Shown piece after piece: positions 1 to 5,903 of a stretch of 7,562 bases of DNA. The DNA comes from Gammaproteobacteria bacterium (GTDB lineage Bacteria > Pseudomonadota > Gammaproteobacteria > Eutrophobiales > Eutrophobiaceae). Made by a program: the position numbers and the translations under genes. Position 1 is the stretch's first letter, and each line of letters begins with the position of its first letter. The notes under the pieces are model-generated. The model saw nothing but the letters and a program-made list of their open reading frames with translations. It did not search any database and had not been told where the DNA came from. The stretch spans positions 1 to 7,562 of the forward strand of contig JACQHV010000090.1 in assembly GCA_016198885.1 (NCBI GenBank). Direction: 5' to 3'.

Positions 1-7
1 AATATCC

Positions 8-13
8 TATAAT
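8..13 (+). promoter_or_regulatory. Perfect -10 hexamer (TATAAT) before the toxin-antitoxin pair
   Basis: TATAAT at 8-13 matches the sigma-70 -10 consensus exactly. The matching -35 box would lie left of the window, so the promoter cannot be completed. With usual spacing, transcription would begin around 19-22, almost on the ATG at 22 that opens the intact form of the toxin frame. The message would then be leaderless or nearly so, and no Shine-Dalgarno sequence is visible before that ATG. The hexamer is seen directly; its use as a promoter is inferred. Confidence 0.4.
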
Positions 14-21
14 TCGTAACT

Positions 22-69
22 ATGGATAAACAAAAGGATTTGATCTAGGTCGGAAATTCACTGGATGAC
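22..69 (+). other. Amino-terminal remnant of the toxin frame, interrupted by an amber codon
   Basis: The frame of the downstream toxin continues upstream to an ATG at 22. It reads MDKQKDLI, then TAG at 46-48, then VGNSLDD, and joins the open frame at 70. Gp49/HigB-like toxins (COG4679) commonly begin with a short stretch leading to an aromatic residue and then a (V/I)GxSLDDLR motif. The residues after the TAG match that motif, and TAG differs by one base from TGG (Trp). I read this as the authentic start of the gene carrying a nonsense mutation. A sequencing error or amber suppression cannot be excluded from the sequence. Confidence 0.7.
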
Positions 70-363
70 TTGAGGAAGTTCTCGAGACAGGCCATGCGAC
101 AAACAGGTTTCGAGCTAAGAGCAGTACAAAAAGGCTTGAACCCCTCTGACTGGAAACCTATACGCACTATCGGTCCAGACGTAAGGGAAATCAGGATCCA
201 CGCCGAAAATGAATACAGGACCATTTATGTTGCAACTTTTACTGATGCAGTTTATGTCCTGCACTGTTTTGCAAAGAAAAGCTGGAATACGCCGAGAAGC
301 GATATTGAAATCGCGAAACAACGGCTGAAAGAGGCAAGGCGTCTGCGCCGGAAGGCCAGATGA
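70..363 (+). CDS. RelE/HigB-like (Gp49 family) toxin, 5'-interrupted, probably inactive
   Basis: The product resembles phage-derived Gp49-like / HigB-type toxins of the RelE/ParE superfamily (PF05973, COG4679). Intact members are generally ribosome-dependent mRNA endonucleases. Family marks visible are LRKF near the start, GLNPSDWKPIRTIGPDVREIRI in the middle, and YRTIYVATFTDAVYVLHCF followed by the KK and the basic C-terminal helix ending RLRRKAR. From this TTG the open frame gives 97 residues. The full frame from ATG 22 would give 113, close to the family size, but TAG at 46-48 breaks it. The TTG at 70 and the ATG at 94 are the only evident restart points, and neither has a good ribosome-binding site. 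The gene overlaps the antitoxin frame (ATGA at 360-363) in the toxin-first order of higBA loci. Family assignment is firm; translation and activity are doubtful. Confidence 0.75.
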   Translation: MRKFSRQAMRQTGFELRAVQKGLNPSDWKPIRTIGPDVREIRIHAENEYRTIYVATFTDAVYVLHCFAKKSWNTPRSDIEIAKQRLKEARRLRRKAR

Positions 364-376
364 TTAAAGAAACAAC

Positions 377-380
377 GAGG
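377..380 (+). promoter_or_regulatory. Ribosome-binding site favouring the antitoxin start at 390
   Basis: GAGG lies nine bases before the ATG at 390. The competing in-frame ATG at 360 overlaps the toxin stop as ATGA and has a purine-rich GGAAGG only four bases upstream, which is close for efficient initiation. Homologues typically begin a few residues before the SSGNVF motif, which also fits 390. Confidence 0.5.
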
Positions 381-389
381 CAATCACTA

Positions 390-707
390 ATGATTAAATC
401 AAGTGGCAATGTATTCAAGGATATGGGCTTCAGCGATGCCGAGGCCGCCAGTCTGTTAATCCGGGCCGATCTTGCCCTTGCCATCCGGGAATATCTGCGC
501 AAGCACAAGATGAGTCAGGCGGCCGCAGCGGAAAAACTCGGTATTAAACAGCCTGATGTGAGTGCAATTGTAACTGGCAAGATAGAAAAATTCAGCATCG
601 ATTATCTGATTCGGCAGTTAGTCAAACTCGGCCACGTAGTCAAGATGAAATCCAATAACCGCCGCCGTACATTCTCCGTGATAGAGCCACACATCAGAAT
701 TAATTAG
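390..707 (+). CDS. XRE-family HigA-like antitoxin (HTH_37 type)
   Basis: This 105-residue protein is a Cro/C1-type helix-turn-helix antitoxin of the COG5606/HTH_37 class, the usual partner of Gp49-like toxins. The amino end carries the family signature SSGNVFKDMGF (residues 4-14). The DNA-binding domain spans about 29-85: SQAAAAEKLG (42-51) is the first HTH helix and KQPDVSAIVTG (53-63) the recognition helix, followed by the FSIDYLIRQLVKLGHVVKM segment shared by the family. A basic tail (NNRRRTF) follows. An upstream in-frame ATG at 360 would add ten residues and be coupled to the toxin stop; I prefer 390 because of its better ribosome-binding site and its fit to homologues. It should bind the promoter of the pair and neutralise the toxin. 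The frame is intact although the toxin is interrupted, so it may persist as a solitary antitoxin or regulator. Confidence 0.85.
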   Translation: MIKSSGNVFKDMGFSDAEAASLLIRADLALAIREYLRKHKMSQAAAAEKLGIKQPDVSAIVTGKIEKFSIDYLIRQLVKLGHVVKMKSNNRRRTFSVIEPHIRIN

Positions 708-730
708 TTCACCAAAAGCTGACCAAGAAC

Positions 731-765
731 GATGATGACCTGGCATCATCTGATAATTTTTAATT
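731..765 (+). terminator. Weak possible terminator after the antitoxin
   Basis: GATGATG (731-737) and CATCATC (744-750) form a perfect seven-base-pair stem with a six-base loop. A TTTTT run follows only after a six-base gap. The stem is AT-rich, so this is a weak candidate for ending plus-strand transcription between the convergent antitoxin and purA. The opposite strand has no good T run after the hairpin. Confidence 0.3.
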
Positions 766-795
766 TCTGGCCGGTTTGCTCATGAAACATATTTT

Positions 796-2088
796 TTAAT
801 CAAACGGATGCCGCAGGATGATCGTCTGTTCGCGATCCGGTCCTGTAGATACCATGTCGATCGGCGTATCAGTAATTTCCTCAATACGCTTCAAATAGTG
901 ACGGGCATTTGCAGGCAGGGCTTTATAATCTTTGATGCCAACGGTCGATACTTTCCAACCCGCTATCTCCTCATAAACAGGTTTGCAATCAGCAAAGTCA
1001 TCAGCGCCAGATGGCGGGGTCAGTCTTATTTCACCATTACATTCATAACCGGTACAGAGTTGTATCGTTTCCAGACCATCCAGCACATCAAGTTTGGTTA
1101 CGCATAACCCGGAGAGGCTGTTGATCTGTTTGGATCGCCGGAGCGCCACGGCATCAAACCAGCCACAACGCCTTTTACGTCCGGTTGTGGCACCAAATTC
1201 ATGACCAACCCGTGACAGATGTTCACCCAGTTCGTCAAACAATTCCGTCGGAAAGGGACCCGATCCAACGCGGGTGGTATAGGCCTTGGTAATGCCCAGT
1301 ACATAATTGAAATTCACCGGCCCGACACCGGTTCCTGTCGCTGCCCCGCCGGCCGTCGTATTGGATGATGTTACAAAGGGATATGTTCCGTGGTCAATAT
1401 CCAATAAGGTGCCCTGTGCCCCTTCAAATAAAATGTTTTCGCCTTTTTGGTGTATTTGAAAGAGCAATTCTGCAACATCGGTCACCATAGGAATGATATC
1501 TTCAGCCAATGTAAGTGTGTCATCCAGTACAGATTGAAAATCAATGGGCCTGGTCTTGTAGTAATTTTTCAACATGAAATTATGAAAATCCAGCACTTCG
1601 CCCAATTTGGCGGCAAACCGTTCACGATGAAGCAGATCGCTGACACGCAGTGCACGTCGCGCAACCTTGTCTTCATAAGCAGGCCCTATACCACGGCCCG
1701 TGGTGCCGATAGCCGCACTTCCTTTTGCTTTTTCCCGCGCCTGATCGAGCGCAATGTGATATGGCAATATTAATGTACATGCATCACTGATATGCAGTCG
1801 TTTGCGTACCGGCACATTGTTTTTCTCCAGCATCTTAATTTCTTCAATCAATGCCGCAGGACTCAGGACAACGCCATTACCGATCAGGCACTGCACATTG
1901 TCATGCAGAATACCGGAAGGAATAAGGTGAAGAACGGTTTTTTCACCATTGATGACTACGGTGTGCCCGGCGTTATGTCCACCCTGGAAACGGGCGACGG
2001 CTGCAGCCTTTTCCGTCAGCAGATCAACAACCTTGCCTTTACCTTCGTCACCCCATTGGGTGCCAATGACAACTATATTTTTTCCCAT
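796..2088 (-). CDS. purA: Adenylosuccinate synthetase
   Basis: PurA catalyses the GTP-dependent condensation of IMP and aspartate to adenylosuccinate, the first committed step from IMP to AMP, in the cytoplasm. The 430 residues match the usual length of about 430. Motifs run in family order: the nucleotide-binding loop GDEGKGK (13-19) with the catalytic Asp at 14; GGHNAGHT (36-43) with the catalytic His at 42; GTTGRGIGPAYEDK (128-141); FEGAQGTLLDIDHG (221-234) leading into TSSNTTAGG; the substrate loop GATTGRKRRCGW (299-310); and the guanine-recognition motif TKLD (331-334). All key residues are present. The ATG has GGAG five bases upstream. It is the last gene of the minus-strand run, 101 bp after hisZ, with an unusual inverted heptad repeat just before its ribosome-binding site. 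It converges with the antitoxin gene. Confidence 0.98.
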   Translation of the reverse strand: MGKNIVVIGTQWGDEGKGKVVDLLTEKAAAVARFQGGHNAGHTVVINGEKTVLHLIPSGILHDNVQCLIGNGVVLSPAALIEEIKMLEKNNVPVRKRLHISDACTLILPYHIALDQAREKAKGSAAIGTTGRGIGPAYEDKVARRALRVSDLLHRERFAAKLGEVLDFHNFMLKNYYKTRPIDFQSVLDDTLTLAEDIIPMVTDVAELLFQIHQKGENILFEGAQGTLLDIDHGTYPFVTSSNTTAGGAATGTGVGPVNFNYVLGITKAYTTRVGSGPFPTELFDELGEHLSRVGHEFGATTGRKRRCGWFDAVALRRSKQINSLSGLCVTKLDVLDGLETIQLCTGYECNGEIRLTPPSGADDFADCKPVYEEIAGWKVSTVGIKDYKALPANARHYLKRIEEITDTPIDMVSTGPDREQTIILRHPFD

Positions 2089-2103
2089 TTATACTCCGTA
2101 TAC

Positions 2104-2186
2104 CGTGACTCGGGACTGGTGGCTAGGGACTAGAAACAAAATAAATAAATTTTTAACCAGTCACCAGCCCCAAGTCCCTAGCCCCT
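2104..2186. repeat. Two inverted arrays of four degenerate heptads between hisZ and purA
   Basis: On the plus strand 2104-2131 divides into four seven-base units: CGTGACT, CGGGACT, GGTGGCT, AGGGACT. On the minus strand 2186-2159 divides into four more: AGGGGCT, AGGGACT, TGGGGCT, GGTGACT. The shared pattern is roughly NGKGRCT. The arrays face each other across a 27-bp AT-rich spacer (2132-2158). The best pairing is GGCTAGGGACT at 2121-2131 with its complement at 2173-2183, an 11-bp perfect stem, so hisZ-purA mRNA could fold a large hairpin ending a few bases upstream of the purA ribosome-binding site. Whether this is a dispersed repeat family, a translation or stability element, or a chance expansion is not decidable here. 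Confidence 0.75.
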
Positions 2187-2189
2187 GAT

Positions 2190-3365
2190 TTACAATTTAA
2201 CAACTTTCCAGATGCCATTTTTCCGTATCAGTTGACGATTACATCCCATATTATGAGCGTTACCTTTTTGCTTGGGTAATTCGCAAATCACGATCTCCCC
2301 CTGTTGCCGTAATTTATTTATCACCTTTATTTGTTTTGGATCATTTGAGCAAGGCACAAAGATCCCTTCCTGTTCCTGTTCAGGAACAGAACTTAAAGCC
2401 AGCAGTGTTTTCACATCCGTGCTGAAGCCGGTGGCCGGACGTGCACGGCCAAAAGCGCTGCCAATATCATTATAACGTCCACCAAAGGCAATACCTTGAC
2501 CCCTCCCAGGGACATACGCCGCGAACACGATGCCGGTGTGGTAGTGATAACCACGTAATTCTGCCAGATCAAAATTAAGAGGGGCATCCGGCAAACGCTT
2601 CGTTACCAATTTTGCAATTTTCTGCAAATCATCCAGACAGTGTTTGACTTTCGCATCGGCCAGTACTTTTCGCGCCTCATGCAATATCGAAGCATTACCA
2701 TTGGCCTCGATAAGATAACTGAACATCCGGCTTGCCTTATTGGATAACGACCATGATCGTACGAGATTTTTAAGTTCAGCTGCTGCCTTTCGTTGCAGGA
2801 CATCGAATAATTGCATCTCCTGTTCACCCGTCAAACCTGCCTGGTGCGCAAGTCCCTGGTAGACCCCGACATGACCAAGGTCTACATGGACACGGGATAT
2901 TCCTGCTGCCTTCAATGATTCAAGCATCAAACATAGAATTTCGGCATCACTTTCAATCCCCTCGTGACCATAAAGTTCTGCGCCCATTTGCAAGGGGCTG
3001 CGGGTACCGCCGGTATCTTCTGGCCGAGTATGTAATACTGTTCCCAGATAACAGAGGCGTGTCGGTATATCGCGTTTGAGATTGTGAGCATCTATACGCG
3101 CTACCTGTGGTGTGGTATCAGCACGAATACCAAGCAGACGACCACTGAGTTGATCAGTCAGCTTGAAGGTTTGCAGATCAAGATCACTTCCTGTCCCGGT
3201 TAACAAAGAATCCAGATATTCAATCAATGGAGGCATGACCAGCTGATAACCCCAGCTGATATGGAGATCAATGATCTTCCGGCATAAGCCCTCAAGCCTT
3301 CCGGCTTGCGGTGGTAATATCTCTTCGATGCCTTCAGGCAATAACCAGCGATTCTGCGTCACCAT
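2190..3365 (-). CDS. hisZ: ATP phosphoribosyltransferase regulatory subunit HisZ
   Basis: HisZ is a catalytically inactive paralogue of the class II histidyl-tRNA synthetase core. It assembles with short-form HisG to give active, histidine-sensitive ATP phosphoribosyltransferase, the first step of histidine synthesis. The 391 residues start with the family-typical RWLLPEGIEEILPP (6-19). The class II core follows, with RADTTPQVARIDAH (81-94), the degenerate motif 2 region GTVLHTRPED (108-117), and RSPLQMGAELYG (122-133). In the second half, ELRGYHYHTGIVF stands where HisRS has its histidine-binding GLDYYTG loop, and GGRYND follows. The HisRS anticodon-binding domain is absent and only a short tail follows, which argues for HisZ over HisS. 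The ATG lies five bases after the DUF2065 stop and has no clear ribosome-binding site, so translation is probably coupled. A short HisG should be encoded elsewhere. Confidence 0.95.
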   Translation of the reverse strand: MVTQNRWLLPEGIEEILPPQAGRLEGLCRKIIDLHISWGYQLVMPPLIEYLDSLLTGTGSDLDLQTFKLTDQLSGRLLGIRADTTPQVARIDAHNLKRDIPTRLCYLGTVLHTRPEDTGGTRSPLQMGAELYGHEGIESDAEILCLMLESLKAAGISRVHVDLGHVGVYQGLAHQAGLTGEQEMQLFDVLQRKAAAELKNLVRSWSLSNKASRMFSYLIEANGNASILHEARKVLADAKVKHCLDDLQKIAKLVTKRLPDAPLNFDLAELRGYHYHTGIVFAAYVPGRGQGIAFGGRYNDIGSAFGRARPATGFSTDVKTLLALSSVPEQEQEGIFVPCSNDPKQIKVINKLRQQGEIVICELPKQKGNAHNMGCNRQLIRKNGIWKVVKL

Positions 3366-3370
3366 GATAA

Positions 3371-3556
3371 TTAATGTACCAAATAAAGTAACAAGACCCC
3401 CGATAACATGCTGGTCAACCCAACAATGCGCAAAGTGACATCATCCATTTGTGCCACCATGACAATCATCCTGCGCAAACCAGCCGGATTAATGAAAGGC
3501 ATAATGCCTTCCAATACCAGTACCAGGGCAAATGCCGTCAGTAATTCACTCCACAT
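3371..3556 (-). CDS. DUF2065 (YjeT-type) small inner-membrane protein
   Basis: This 61-residue protein matches the DUF2065 family, which is often found between hflC and hisZ or purA in Gammaproteobacteria. It has two hydrophobic helices: residues about 4-22 (ELLTAFALVLVLEGIMPFI) and about 41-60 (TLRIVGLTSMLSGVLLLYLV), joined by a short loop with the family-like NPAGLRRMI. That fits a two-pass inner-membrane hairpin protein. The function of the family is unknown to me; conserved proximity to hflKC hints at a membrane role, but this is inference. No strong ribosome-binding site precedes the ATG, although GATATTGAA lies just upstream. It is the first gene after the hflC terminator, and hisZ follows five bases later, so it probably heads a DUF2065-hisZ-purA unit. 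Confidence 0.9.
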   Translation of the reverse strand: MWSELLTAFALVLVLEGIMPFINPAGLRRMIVMVAQMDDVTLRIVGLTSMLSGVLLLYLVH

Positions 3557-3684
3557 TTCAATATCATGTTATATGAACATATAGTAACAGGTTACTGATA
3601 AAACCTGTTTTTACATTCTTGGCACTAATCGGTACTACCGTGTACAACGCCTATGTAATTAGTTTTATGACATGCATGTGGCAT
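3557..3684 (-). promoter_or_regulatory. Palindrome-rich control region before DUF2065-hisZ-purA
   Basis: This non-coding stretch lies between the hflC terminator and the DUF2065 start. It contains perfect inverted repeats: ACATGCATGT (3670-3679), CGGTA-c-TACCG (3630-3640), AACAGGTT-N8-AACCTGTT (3586-3609), AGTAAC-ag-GTTACT (3583-3596) and TATATG-aa-CATATA (3570-3583). The last three overlap. On the minus strand TGTTACTAT (extended -10-like, 3581-3589) sits inside them, which would start transcription near 3574. No convincing -35 box was found. Since the unit follows a terminator, some promoter is expected here; the exact site and the nature of the operators are inference. Confidence 0.4.
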
Positions 3685-3706
3685 AAAAAAACCGGGATAT
3701 GCCCGG
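3685..3706 (-). terminator. Rho-independent terminator after hflC
   Basis: Read on the minus strand, CCGGG-CATAT-CCCGG (3706-3692) forms an all-GC five-base-pair stem with a five-base loop. It is followed directly by seven T residues (3691-3685). This is a classic intrinsic terminator shape and lies 119 bases beyond the hflC stop. It should end most hfq-hflX-hflK-hflC transcripts and separate them from DUF2065-hisZ-purA. Confidence 0.8.
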
Positions 3707-3825
3707 AGTCCCCAATCCAGAAAACCAGATTTCTCAATTTACGCCTGAAATTGGACAAAGTGAAAATCGCATAACTCACTTTTTGAACTGAAATAAAACT
3801 ATAAACAGATTTTTTCAGTATCCAA
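3707..3825 (-). other. Structured hflC 3' untranslated region, candidate 3'-end small RNA
   Basis: From the hflC stop to the terminator, nearly the whole stretch is covered by successive perfect inverted repeats. They are CTGAAA/TTTCAG (3788-3793 with 3813-3818), AAAGTGA/TCACTTT (3757-3763 with 3776-3782), CAATTT/AAATTG (3735-3740 with 3748-3753) and AGAAA/TTTCT (3719-3723 with 3730-3734), followed by the terminator hairpin with its U tail. No coding frame is convincing here. Such an RNA, ending in a hairpin and oligo-U, has the form of an Hfq-binding 3'-derived small RNA, but I recognise no known family and this is inference. Confidence 0.4.
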
Positions 3826-4686
3826 TCATTGCCCCTTTGGATGGTTAAAGTATTTGAAAAAATCTGAATCAGGTTGCAGCAGCAGGATGTCATTCCCTTT
3901 ATCGAAACTGTTCTGGTAGGCATTCAGGCTGCGGTAAAGTGCATAGAATTCCTCATTCTTGCCGAACGCAGCGGCATAAATTCCGGTAGCCTGGGCATCA
4001 CCTTCACCCCGTATGATTTCTGCATCCTTATAGGCATTTGCAAGAATAACTTCGCGTTCGCGATCTGCATTGGCCTTGATCCGTTCCGCTCCCTCTGAAC
4101 CACGGGCACGGAAATCCTTTGCTACCCGGTTACGCTCAGCGCGCATGCGGTCATAGACTGATTCACTCACCTCAGCAGGCAGGTCAATACGTTTAGTCCT
4201 CACATCAACCATGGTGATTCCAAGTTCATCCTGCAGGTTTGAGGTAGTGGCCGTGACGATATCAAGAACCTGAGTACGTTCGCCGGCAACAACTTCCTGG
4301 ACCGTACGCGCGCCAAATTCATCCCGTAATGCACGGGTGATCCTTTGTTCAAGTAATCCATTAGCGTACAGCACATCACCCCGTGTGGCAGTATAGAATC
4401 CATTCACATCCGAGATGCGCCATTTGATATAGTAATCGACGATAACGTCCTTCTTCTCCTTGGTGAGAAAACGCTGTGCCTCCTTGTCAAGATTCAGTAA
4501 CCGTCTTTCAAATATCTGTACTGTGTTCACAATAGGGAGTTTTACATGCAATCCTGGCTGGATATTTACACTGTCAATCTCACGGAATTTAAACACAATG
4601 GCCGTTTCCCATTGATCCACTTGATACAGGGAAAAATAGCCCGCAACGACAATCAGCGAAATCACTATAATTATTCTCGGCAGCAT
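3826..4686 (-). CDS. hflC: FtsH protease modulator HflC (SPFH/stomatin family)
   Basis: HflC pairs with HflK to form the large periplasmic-facing cage around the inner-membrane AAA protease FtsH, tuning its access to membrane substrates. The 286 residues begin with one signal-anchor helix (about 4-20, PRIIIVISLIVVAGYFS). The SPFH/band 7 domain follows from VDQWETAIVFKF onward, including QPGLHVKLP and the conserved KKDVIVDYYIKWRI. A charged helical segment follows (RMRAERNRVAKDFRARGSEGAERIKANADRE, given here as family-typical), then EGDAQAT. The tail ends in FKYFNHPKGQ. Length is near that of other proteobacterial HflC proteins. The ATG is two bases after the hflK stop, with GGAG about ten bases upstream inside the end of hflK, so the two are translationally coupled and should be made in equal amounts. 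No defects are seen. Confidence 0.97.
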   Translation of the reverse strand: MLPRIIIVISLIVVAGYFSLYQVDQWETAIVFKFREIDSVNIQPGLHVKLPIVNTVQIFERRLLNLDKEAQRFLTKEKKDVIVDYYIKWRISDVNGFYTATRGDVLYANGLLEQRITRALRDEFGARTVQEVVAGERTQVLDIVTATTSNLQDELGITMVDVRTKRIDLPAEVSESVYDRMRAERNRVAKDFRARGSEGAERIKANADREREVILANAYKDAEIIRGEGDAQATGIYAAAFGKNEEFYALYRSLNAYQNSFDKGNDILLLQPDSDFFKYFNHPKGQ

Positions 4687-4688
4687 GA

Positions 4689-5825
4689 TTAACGTGCTCC
4701 CCGGGGTCTGGTTGATAACTGATTGCGCAGGTCATCACTGACAGCCGGTTGTGAGTCAGGCTTATATTCTTTGGGAATTGCTTGTGTCTGGTCGCTGCCC
4801 CGCTTTTCCAGCAATTGATCAATGGGCAAATACATCAAGCTGTTACTCCCTTCAGTATCCAGCAATACCTTATTCGTATTGGATAACACGGATTCAATCG
4901 AATCAAGGTAAAGCCGTTGGCGCGTTATTTCCGGCGCCTGTTCATATTCGGCCAGCAGTTGCTCAAAACGGCTGGCCTCACCTTCCGACTTTGCTATTAC
5001 CCTGGCCTTATAGGCATTGGACTCTTCACGCAGGCGTGCGGCTGCACCACGTGCTTTGGGAATAACATCATTACGATAGGCCTCCGCCTCATTCACCAGA
5101 CGTTGTTCATCTTCTCTGGATTTGATGGCATCATCAAAGGCCGCCTTGACTTCATCCGGCGGTTTCGCAGGTTGCATCTCAACACCCAGGATCAGGATGC
5201 CCGTCTTGTAATCATCCATAATCTGTTGCATCAATTTCTGCTGACGTTGTGCAATCTCGCTACGTCCCTCGGTCAGGACAAAGTCCAACTCGCTTTTACC
5301 AATCACCTCACGCACAGCACTCTCGGTTACCTGTCGCAAGGTAGTGTCAGGGGCATAGACATTAAATTGATAATCCGTCGGTTCTTTTATTCGCCACTGG
5401 ACAGCCACCTCAACATCAACAATATTTTCATCCTGCGTCAACATAATGGCCTTATGGGTAATGGAACGTACCTGGCCAACATTGATTACAATGACATTTT
5501 CAATCGGCCGGGGAAAACGAATATTCAGACCTGGTTGCAGCGTGGTGACATATTCACCAAAACGCAACACGACGCCACGTTCCTGCTGATCAATGGTATA
5601 GACCATGTCATAGGACAACCATGCAATCAGCGCCAGAAAGACAAATATCCAAGTTAATGAAGATCCATCATCACCGACGTTACCCGGGCGGCGGCCGAAT
5701 AAACTCCCCAATCCCTGCTGCATCTTGCGGACGATTTCATCGAGATCCGGCGGGCCCTCGCCACGGCCACGTCTGCCCCAGGGATCCTTGCCGTTATTGC
5801 CGCTCGGCGGCTGGTTCCATCCCAT
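4689..5825 (-). CDS. hflK: FtsH protease modulator HflK (SPFH/stomatin family)
   Basis: HflK is the partner of HflC in the inner-membrane complex that surrounds FtsH. The 378 residues open with the Gly/Asn/Arg-rich cytoplasmic region typical of HflK (MGWNQPPSGNNGKDPWGRRG). It is followed by PPDLDEIVRKMQQGLGSLFG (25-44) and one membrane helix at about 57-74. The SPFH domain starts at DQQERGVVLRFGEYV (79-93), with LQPGLNIRFPRPIE. A long charged helical region rich in Ala, Glu and Arg follows, including EDEQRLVNEAEAYRNDVIP and AYKARVIAKSEGEASRF. The tail is polar and ends in RPRGAR. The ATG has AGGAG nine bases upstream. A 78-bp gap separates it from hflX, with no clear terminator in it, so the gene is probably co-transcribed with hfq and hflX. 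The amino-terminal region and neighbour hflC make the HflK assignment firm. Confidence 0.97.
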   Translation of the reverse strand: MGWNQPPSGNNGKDPWGRRGRGEGPPDLDEIVRKMQQGLGSLFGRRPGNVGDDGSSLTWIFVFLALIAWLSYDMVYTIDQQERGVVLRFGEYVTTLQPGLNIRFPRPIENVIVINVGQVRSITHKAIMLTQDENIVDVEVAVQWRIKEPTDYQFNVYAPDTTLRQVTESAVREVIGKSELDFVLTEGRSEIAQRQQKLMQQIMDDYKTGILILGVEMQPAKPPDEVKAAFDDAIKSREDEQRLVNEAEAYRNDVIPKARGAAARLREESNAYKARVIAKSEGEASRFEQLLAEYEQAPEITRQRLYLDSIESVLSNTNKVLLDTEGSNSLMYLPIDQLLEKRGSDQTQAIPKEYKPDSQPAVSDDLRNQLSTRPRGAR

Positions 5826-5903
5826 TAATTTATACTCCTGATCATAAAATAACGATTTGCCATGTAAGAGATTATGAATAACTATATATCTTAAATTCTG
5901 ATC

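Noticed and set aside
239..508. An 89-codon minus-strand frame across the toxin-antitoxin junction
   Set aside because: It is antisense to two recognisable genes and has no supporting motif.
3651..3923. A 90-codon minus-strand open frame overlapping the end of hflC and its 3' gap
   Set aside because: It overlaps hflC in another frame, runs through the terminator hairpin, and its product looks random.
4917..5657. A 246-codon open frame on the plus strand, opposite hflK
   Set aside because: It lies wholly antisense to a strongly conserved hflK, its translation has no recognisable domain and is composed like a shadow frame, and no ribosome-binding site supports it.
5826..5903. Possible hflK promoter in the hflX-hflK gap (CATAAT on the minus strand)
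   Set aside because: CATAAT is a near-match to a -10 box, but no acceptable -35 box lies 16-18 bases upstream in this AT-rich gap, so I did not annotate it.
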